This document shows, piece after piece, positions 56,428-64,000 of a stretch of 64,000 bases of DNA. Both the position numbers and the translations under genes were made by a program. Position 1 is the stretch's first letter. Each line of letters starts with the position of its first letter. Source of the DNA: Prosopocoilus inquinatus (taxonomy: Eukaryota; Arthropoda; Insecta; Coleoptera; Lucanidae); contig CM069879.1 in assembly GCA_036172665.1 (NCBI GenBank), positions 22,607,924 through 22,671,923 of the forward strand, written 5' to 3'. The notes beneath the pieces were generated by a model that was given only the letters and a program-made list of their open reading frames with translations, did not search any database and was not told the origin of the DNA.

Positions 56428-57847
56428 CAGGGTGCTGCATTTTGAAACGCCAGAAGAAATAGTTATTTATTTATAGTTATTTTTCCTGGCAAAGTTGTCC
56501 AAGTGTCGTTTTAGACGTTTGTAAAAGCTGTCGAATACTTTAATCATCAACATTCCTTTTGTGCAATGAAATGTATTCAACTCATACAACTTTGCCTATG
56601 CCAGTGAATCTAGTCGAGAGCATCTAGTCTTTACGATTTCTTTTTATTGTAACTGTATATTCTAGTCTTTGTTTTTAATTTACCAACGTAATCAATTCTA
56701 GTCGTTTACATCCTTTTATGTACAGGCACAGTTTCCTATAACTTAGATTTCTTAACGATTTTATTTATTTATTTATTTAAAATGGAGCACCTACAATAAT
56801 ACACGTATGATATATTAACAAACGCTGTTTCCAAAAACGGGGGTCGGTCAGAAAGATAAATGACAAATATCTGGTTTTTGATCGACCCTTGTACGAACGA
56901 ATTTTAAAAAGAATAGTTCAGAGTGCGAAGGCTGATTATAAAAAAGTTTTTTCCTGATCGGTCCTCGTAGAGTCAAATTTCAAAAATGTTTCGGTGTATA
57001 TACGAGGGTTGATCAGAAAATTTAGGCAATTGTAAATGTTTTTTGCACAATTTCATTTTTTTTTTTGTAAAATATAACCATGACGAAGGTTGGTCAAAAA
57101 AAATATCGATTTAGCCATTTATTTCTGATCAGTCCTTCTAGAAAGAAAAAATGTTTTTACGTTGGGACTTTGTGGGCCAGATTTTTTAGATTCTTAATTC
57201 TAGTTACTCTCAGCTTGTTCAATCTAGTCGTAAGTTTTCTAGTCACTTTTTGCGTGTTATATAATAAACGGATGATTGTCAAAAGAATCAAGTATTACAC
57301 GTGCAAATATGTAAATATGTATTGTAACTTTTATATTTATTAATTAAAGTGTACAGGGCAGTGTGTTTTGATACGCAACATAGGAAATCCCATGTTAATT
57401 TAAAGGTGCTGGATTTTAGGCTTCCCTAATTATTTTATAGCAAAATTTCATTTAAGTTTTTTGAAGTACACTTCAAGAAAAATCTGCCTGTGAAGTTTGA
57501 GAATTTTTTATTTGCTCAGTTTCAAGATATTTAAAAAAGATTCAGTAACGAGTTTCAAAGTCACCAAACTATCAGCACGGCTTTCATCAGTTCATGTTAA
57601 AATAAATTACTGGATAAGCTTTTTCTATCGTTTTTTTTTTCAAAAACTAGTAGATAGTTTGGTATAAATTGAATTTAGTTACAGAATCTTTTTTAAATAT
57701 CTTGAACCTGAGCAAATGAAGAATTCTCAAATTTCACAGGGAGACTGATTTTGAAGAGTACTTTAAAAAATCTATCAAGTCAATATTCGAGCACCTTTAA
57801 AATTAAGATGGGAATTTCTATGTTGCGTTTTAGAATGCAGCACCCTG
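56428..57847. mobile_element. AT-rich TIR element, copy A
   Basis: CAGGGTGCTGCATTTTGAAA (56428) mirrors the right end TTTTAGAATGCAGCACCCTG (ending 57847). The last 500 bp (from TACAGGGCAGTG at 57352) is itself an inverted repeat with a terminus of the same type, so one copy may sit inside another. Positions 56450-57700 recur at 62741-63979. A frame of 80-95 codons in both copies has no recognisable motif and is hydrophobic; I do not call it a gene. Confidence 0.65.
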
Positions 57848-57849
57848 TA

Positions 57850-60800
57850 TGTAGTTATTTGACTCAGGAAGAACCTGACGAGGTTCTAAAATGTTCTGTC
57901 TTTTTTTCAAATAAAAATATTGAGCTGAGTATCAAGAATTTTTCATTTAACGTAAAAAATTACAAAAATGAATAAGTAATGAAAACAAGAAAAAAGCAAG
58001 AATTATTATGACAAATTATTTATATTATTCATTTGACTCGATGAATTTGTTAATCAAAATTATAAACTTGGATAATTTGAACAAAATAAGTAAAATAAAA
58101 AAGTAATATTTATTAACCAAGTACTAAGTGAAAAACAATTCGTTGGGTAAAAAAATCTTTTCCTTCCTTTCCCATTTCATTTTAATTAATCGACAAGTTC
58201 AACGATTTGTGTTTCTTTTATAACTCTTATAAGATGCCGAGAGGATCAATAAACCTTGACATATTACAAAATTATTACAGTCTGTTTCTTTTCCTGGTTA
58301 TACGTCCAGAGAGCATTGTCTGAAATAGGAACAGTCTGTATAGATTTATATATTTGCTTTCTTTCGCTCATAAAATAGTGATCCAAACGTGTTTTGATTC
58401 AAAAACAGACATTCTTTTCTTCGAATCTCTATTTTTAAAACTCGTTTGGATTGAATTATGGTTATTTACAACCAATTGTCAATCAAAAATTCAAGTCAAG
58501 TGTTCTTGCAACAACTACGAAATTCAGGTCGAAACTATTCGAAACACGATTCAAACTTTTAAGCGAAAGAAAGCACCTCTAATCACAGGCTGATTACGAA
58601 TTTAGTTCAGTTGTTTTCGTGAAAGGTATTCTTTCTAAAAGTTTTGGAATTTATTTGTCTTTTGTGTCATCCTCTATTCTTTTTTGTTTTATAAAATGGG
58701 AAATAGACTTCCCTACTCAAAACTAACATACGTGTATTAATAAATTAAAATAAACAAGGAACAGAATCACTACGGGTTCTTCGAATACTCGGTACATTAA
58801 ATTGTTTATGAAAACGAAATATTAAATTGGATAAGCTAATAAATAAAGTCGATAAAGAAGTTTCATGACTTTAACTTATGTTTTTGGAAATTGGAGATCT
58901 CTTGATCGAGGATCTAAGCCTCTATTTTTACAGTTGTTGGTAATTTTTTTTTAAACAACAAATATTCAGCCCAATTCCTATTCATGCCGCCAAAAGTTAA
59001 CGTGTCGGTAAGTGACATAGTAGGGAGTGTTAGCAAGTTTCTGATAAAAATTACGGTAAACGTCAAAATCACCCGATTTAATATAGTTTACAAAATAACG
59101 TAGAATAGAAATTTAGACCTTTAGCCACACCGCTTATCGTTTTATTTTACTTAACCTCACTTATTATTTTTCTGTGACTGAGTTTCTTGACATACTGGTA
59201 TTTCTTATTCGGTCTTATAAGAGTAACATATAGGTTTTACTTTTACTCATACTATTCATTTCTTTAAACGTTTTTGACTTAAGTCTTAGGTTGTTGTCAC
59301 GGTGTGGACAAACACAGAGCGCTACCCACTGCGTTTCATCGTGGTATCCAACATAAAATGCATCAATATTCCTAAATTTATTAAACGGTAAAGCAAACGC
59401 TAAACACATTTGTATAGCGTAACCCGGTTTCTAAATAGCGTTGCGCACATGCGCACAAGCTGATCTTCTATCATTTACCGTTACCGTATTTATTTCTGAA
59501 TGTTGCTAAAACTCTCTATATTGCTAGTTCCCTCAAAATGCTATTCTGATTGCAACAGTGGTGAAAAGTTAGGGCGAGAAATAGCCAGTGCAGTCGTTAA
59601 AACGTAGATTTCTATCGACGCAAGTCTGTAATTTTAACGAGCGAGAATTTTTAGAAATTTAGAATCGGGCCGAATATCTGCCATCTGCTAAGAGGTTCGT
59701 TCTTTCAAGTTCTGAATCGTTCAAATCCAACTTCTGGTAAAATGAACAGACTTAAAATTAATTTTACAGTTCGAAAAAATCGAAACAGTGATAGAAGGGG
59801 GGATTAAAAATGAAATAGAAATTGAAAGAAAAAATACTTTCACGAGATTAAAATAGAAAATGGTAAAAAGTAAAAAAATATAGTAAAATACAATAAATTT
59901 GTTGACACAATTTTTAATAAACACAAGTAGAAAGCCTTAAAACGGCATTTTAGTAACATTTTCGTAAATATGAAGGCCCTTTCAAAGTCGAGTCCTATTA
60001 GGCATTCGCTTATTTTGCCTTGCCAAATTCAATTGTTTGAAACTTCAGATAAAAAAAAATATTGATAATAATAGGATTTTAAAATAAATAAGTACGAAAA
60101 ATTATAAGAAATAATTAAAAAATAAAAATAAATAAAAATAACCTCTTATTAGGGCTCGAGAGACACTCATCTCCACATTAGCTTAATAAAAATTAGAAAA
60201 AATTAATTCAATGTGTTGTCGTCATAAAATTAACATTAATTAATTTGCACAAAAATCAATATAGAATCTAAAATAAAATTCAGTAACAAAAAGAAATAGT
60301 GAAAAAATTTGAAGAAATATTTGCAGAAAAACTTTAATAACTAGTATCTGGCAGAATGCTTTTATTCATTCCTCTCTTATGTGTATCACAATAGCAAACA
60401 TCTCTAGCTCATTCTCATTCATTGGAGTAACCTATTGCTTCTTACACTGTACTCCAGTAACAGCTGTTAGCTAATTGGGCTGTATAAAAACAAGCACCTA
60501 ACATAAAATTGAAATAAAAACTTTTAAGATAACTCTAACAAACAAACTAATGTACAATTCAGGAAAGAATACAGGCACGTCATATACGGACCTCGTCTAT
60601 TTCAGGGGGCTGCACTACGTTAATCAACACTACGTGAATTTTATGTATCGGAAATGCATCATTAAATCAAGTTCAAATACGAAATTAATAATAGTGTAGA
60701 TTAATGTAGTGCAACCACCTGAAATAGACGAGGTCCGTATATGACGTGCATTTCCTGAATTGAACTGTACATATTATTATCCTCGTTTTTAACTATCAAA

Positions 60801-62690
60801 GCAAATCAAGTAAAAAATTATATAAAAATTATTTTGACGTCAAGAGACAAGAGAAAATAAAATATAAAAAAATCAGTTTTATTTGCTCTGATAATAATCA
60901 GCAAAAAAGTCAAATGAGATTAAATAATTTAAATTAATTCAATTATTAGAAAAAAAATTGATTGTATTTTCGAAAATTAAAAAAAAAACGCCGAATTTGT
61001 TAATCAATCGGAATTTGAAACGGAAAAAGGAGAAAAAGAGAGACAATTTTTTTAATATTTTATAACTGCAGAGTAGTTTTCACTCATTCATTAATATATT
61101 TAATTTAATAATATTGAATTATTAATTATTTTCTAGTCCATTTTTAGTCAAATTCTGAACGACATTTAAGATACTAACCTGGAAGGTATAAAATTTATTT
61201 ATAACGCTATTGGAGGTCCCCTTGACCGAGGATGTAGCCCAAATTAATTTTACAATTCTAAAAAAATAATAATATTAAAAATGATAAAAGAAATGGTATA
61301 TTGCAAAAGAAGTAGTAGTTTTATAAAATGTTAAAATTAATAAAAATAAAAAAAAAATAATAGCGTTTCATAGAACTAAAAATGTAAGTAATTTAAACAA
61401 GAAATTAAAGAAAAAAGTGTTGGTACATGCAAATTAAATGTGTAGAAATTTCGTATCTATTAAATTTTAAAACATTTAATGATTAAATTTTAAAGCATTT
61501 TATAAGACATTTTCGTCCTCTGCGAAGTATATCATTATTAAAATTTTAAATAATTATGAAAAAAAGGAAATAAATAAAAACGAACAACTAAAGAAATGAC
61601 AAAAAATTTTAATTTAAATTAATAGGTAAATTGACTTTAGGTAATTTATACAATAATGAGAGAAAAGGTTATAATTTAAGAAATAATAATTAATAATAAT
61701 AATAATTTAGAAACTGTTTGTTAAAAGTTTTAATAAATTTTTTAAACACAACTGTAGAAATCTTACAACTATTTGAATTAAATATTTAATTAAAATTTGC
61801 TCCTTATAAACTTTCAAGTGCTAAATATATCTCGTTGATAGTAAGTACAATGGTTACTTTAAAGTTCGAATTACCCTTAAAGTTCGAAAAAGAAAGGAGT
61901 TTTCAAAAAGTTCTAAAAGAAATGGTGCAGAGGAAAAAAATCTGCTTCTTAAAAGTTTTAATAAATTTTAAACACGACTGTAGAAATCTGACTACAATTT
62001 GAATTAAATTTATAATTTTACACGTTTTTAAGAAAAGTTAAAGTAAGAATTTAACAACTGGACTGTAATAACGAAAGTGAGGATTAAAAAGTCCTCTGCC
62101 TCAGTATAGGTCTTAACTAAATAGGTGTTTCTTCTTCTTTCCTAAACTACGCAAGTGGCACCTAAGCGAGGATTAAAAAGGCCCTGCCCTTAGTTTATCA
62201 GCAATTTCGCCACAAAATAAATTTAAGTTCTAGTCGACCACGTAGTAAAGGAAGCCTCTGCTGCGACGGTACTATTTTGTCCTCGCTGTAGTAATAACAA
62301 AATTGGAAATAAAATCTTTAGGAAAATTTTATAACATAACGACAGAAGCGAATAAAGAATGCGTAAAAGAATATTTTGATGCGAAGTGAGAGAGAAACAA
62401 AAAATAAAACAAAATTTTTATTGTTAAGTAAATTAATCGTTTTAGAGGAATTAAAAACATAAGAACGAAAGTGTCACAGTTACAAATGAAGTTTGCAATA
62501 ATAAAAATAATAATTTAATAATTGCGTATTCGGGCAAGCTCATTGCAAATTAGTTATTAATTTTAATTTCGGTTCTAGTCCACTTCTAGTCAGAGTCTGA
62601 ACGACAGTTAAGTAATAATCTGTTAAGTATAAGATTTATTTGCAATACTTCGTAGCAAGAAAATATTTTAAACGTCCTATTCATGAATTA
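57850..62690. other. Very AT-rich, gene-free region
   Basis: No supported gene. Diverged direct repeats include GATCTCTTGATCGAGGATCT (58894) versus GGTCCCCTTGACCGAGGATG (61213), and TTCTAGTCCATTTTTAGTCA (61131) versus TTCTAGTCCACTTCTAGTCA (62572). This points to old tandem duplication of a larger unit. Confidence 0.5.
60553..60769. mobile_element. MITE, TA-flanked, about 70-bp TIRs
   Basis: The left end TACAATTCAGGAAAGAATAC and the right end TTTCCTGAATTGAACTGTA are inverted. Both arms share CACGTCATATACGGACCTCG or its complement, so most of the 217 bp folds back. Non-coding. Confidence 0.85.
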
Positions 62691-62740
62691 TACTGGGTGG
62701 CTTTTAAAAACGTTTGAAATATCGTGGGCTGGCGGCTTCT

Positions 62741-63979
62741 CCAGAAGAAATAGTTATTTATTTATAGTTATTTTTCCTGGCAAAGTTGTCAAGTGTCATT
62801 TTAGACGTTTATAAAAGCCGTCTAATACTTTAATCATCAACATTCCTTTTGTGCAATTAAATGTATTCAATTCAAATACAACTTTGCCTATGCCAGTGAA
62901 TCTAGTCGATAGCATCTAGTCTTTACAATTTTTTTTATTGTAACTGTATATTCTAGTCTTTTTTTTTAATTTACCAACGTAATCAATTCTAGTCGTTTAC
63001 ATCCTTTTATGTACAGGCACAGTTTCCTTTAACTTAGATTTCTTAACGATTTTATTTATTTATTTATTTAAAATGGAGCACCTACAATAATACATGTATG
63101 ATACATTAACAAACGCTGTTTCCTAAAACGGGGGTCGGTCAGAAAGATAAATGACAAATATCTGGTTTTTGATCGACCCTTGTACGAACGAATTTTAAAA
63201 AGAATAGTTCAGAGTGCGAAGGCTGATTATAAAAAAAAATTCAAGTTTTTTCCTGATCGGTCCTCGTAGAGTCAAATTTCAAAAATGTTTCGGTGTATAT
63301 ACGAGGGTTAATCAGAAAATTTAGGCAATTGTAAATGTTTTTTGCACAATTTCATTTTTTTTTTTTTGTAAAATATAACCATGACGAAGGTTGGTCAAAA
63401 AAAATCAGTCCTTCTAGAAAGAAAAAATGTTTTTACGTTGGGACTTTGTGGGCCAGATTTTTTAGATTCTTAATTCTAGTCACTCTCAGCTTGTTCAATC
63501 TAGTCGTAAGTTTTCTAGTCACTTTTTGCGTGTTATATAATAAACGGACGATTGTCAAAAGAATCAAGTATTACACGTGCAAATATGTAAATATGTATTG
63601 TAACTTTTATATTTATTAATTAAAGTGTACAGGGCAGTGTGTTTTGATACGCAACACAGAAAATCCCATGTTAATTTAAAAGTGCTCGAATATTGGCTTC
63701 CCTAATTATTTTACAGCAAAATTTCATTTAAGTTTTTTGAAGTACACTTCAAGAAAAATCTGCCTGTGAAGTTTGAGAATTTTTTATTTGCTCAGTTTCA
63801 AGATATTTAAAAAAGATTCAGTAACGAGTTTCAAAGTTACCAAACTATCAGCACGGCTTTCATCAGTTCATGTTAAAATAAATTACTGGATAAGCTTTTT
63901 CTATCGTTTTTTTTTTCAAAAACTAGTAGATAGTTTGGTATAAATTAAATTTAGTTACAGAATCTTTCTTTTTAAATAT
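62741..63979. repeat. AT-rich element, copy B (duplicate of 56450-57700)
   Basis: Starts matching at CCAGAAGAAATAGTTATTTA and stays highly similar, apart from small indels, to near the window end, diverging after TTTTTAAATATCTT. A CTGGGTGGCTTTTAAAAACG at 62694 may be its decayed left terminus. Confidence 0.85.
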
Positions 63980-64000
63980 CTTAACACTCGTATGAAGCCA

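Noticed and set aside
57080..57343. Hydrophobic frame of 80-95 codons in both copies of the AT-rich repeat
   Set aside because: The N-terminus differs between copies because of indels, there is no recognisable motif, and it lies inside a repeat.

Overview
The window looks like AT-rich insect nuclear DNA, probably from a beetle; the order is my inference. The reasons are very short introns (48-64 nt) with GT-AG ends, a BEL/Pao retrotransposon, an INSM1/nerfin-type zinc-finger gene, and a dense load of Tc1/mariner, hAT, Harbinger-like and fold-back DNA transposons. I can support only two host genes. Most of the remainder is mobile DNA in various states of decay.

Layout. 1-2200: AT-rich DNA with an ATT microsatellite and a fold-back repeat. 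2223-8383: a complete, very young BEL/Pao element on the minus strand, with 320-bp LTRs differing at one base, a 5-bp target duplication, a tRNA-Tyr primer-binding site, a polypurine tract and one intact gag-pol frame. 9080-12622: nested elements, including a 2.4-kb long-TIR fold-back element whose arms carry short tandem repeats. 13.7-14.1 kb: a dead mariner-like transposase. 15.37-22.76 kb, minus strand: the most interesting object, described below. 24.5-53.4 kb: transposon relics, including two mariner-like elements with TIRs of about 500 bp, three copies of a palindromic repeat (one of them near 0.5-1.0 kb), and hAT MITEs. 54.0-55.2 kb: a single-exon nerfin/INSM1-like gene with a recognisable core promoter. 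55.4-64.0 kb: very AT-rich repeats, including a 1.3-kb segment present twice.

The main finding: nine minus-strand exons between 22762 and 15887 join in phase into one frame of 2034 codons plus a stop. It contains four consecutive modules, each with six transmembrane segments, a pore, a C-linker and a cyclic-nucleotide-binding-like domain. A single uninterrupted 2-kb exon runs from the end of module 1 through all of module 2, so these cannot simply be neighbouring separate genes. This four-in-one layout is that of voltage-gated Na/Ca channels and, within the CNG/HCN superfamily, of the sea urchin and fish CNGK channels. Unlike CNGK, no repeat here has a GYG filter, one repeat lacks the filter glycine altogether, and the canonical cyclic-nucleotide-binding arginine is absent from all four binding domains. 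Two decayed copies of the last exon lie just downstream. Further observations are a likely spliced leader exon in the BEL element, a possible TGA-C stop readthrough in the nerfin gene, and 12-13-bp target duplications around the palindromic repeats.
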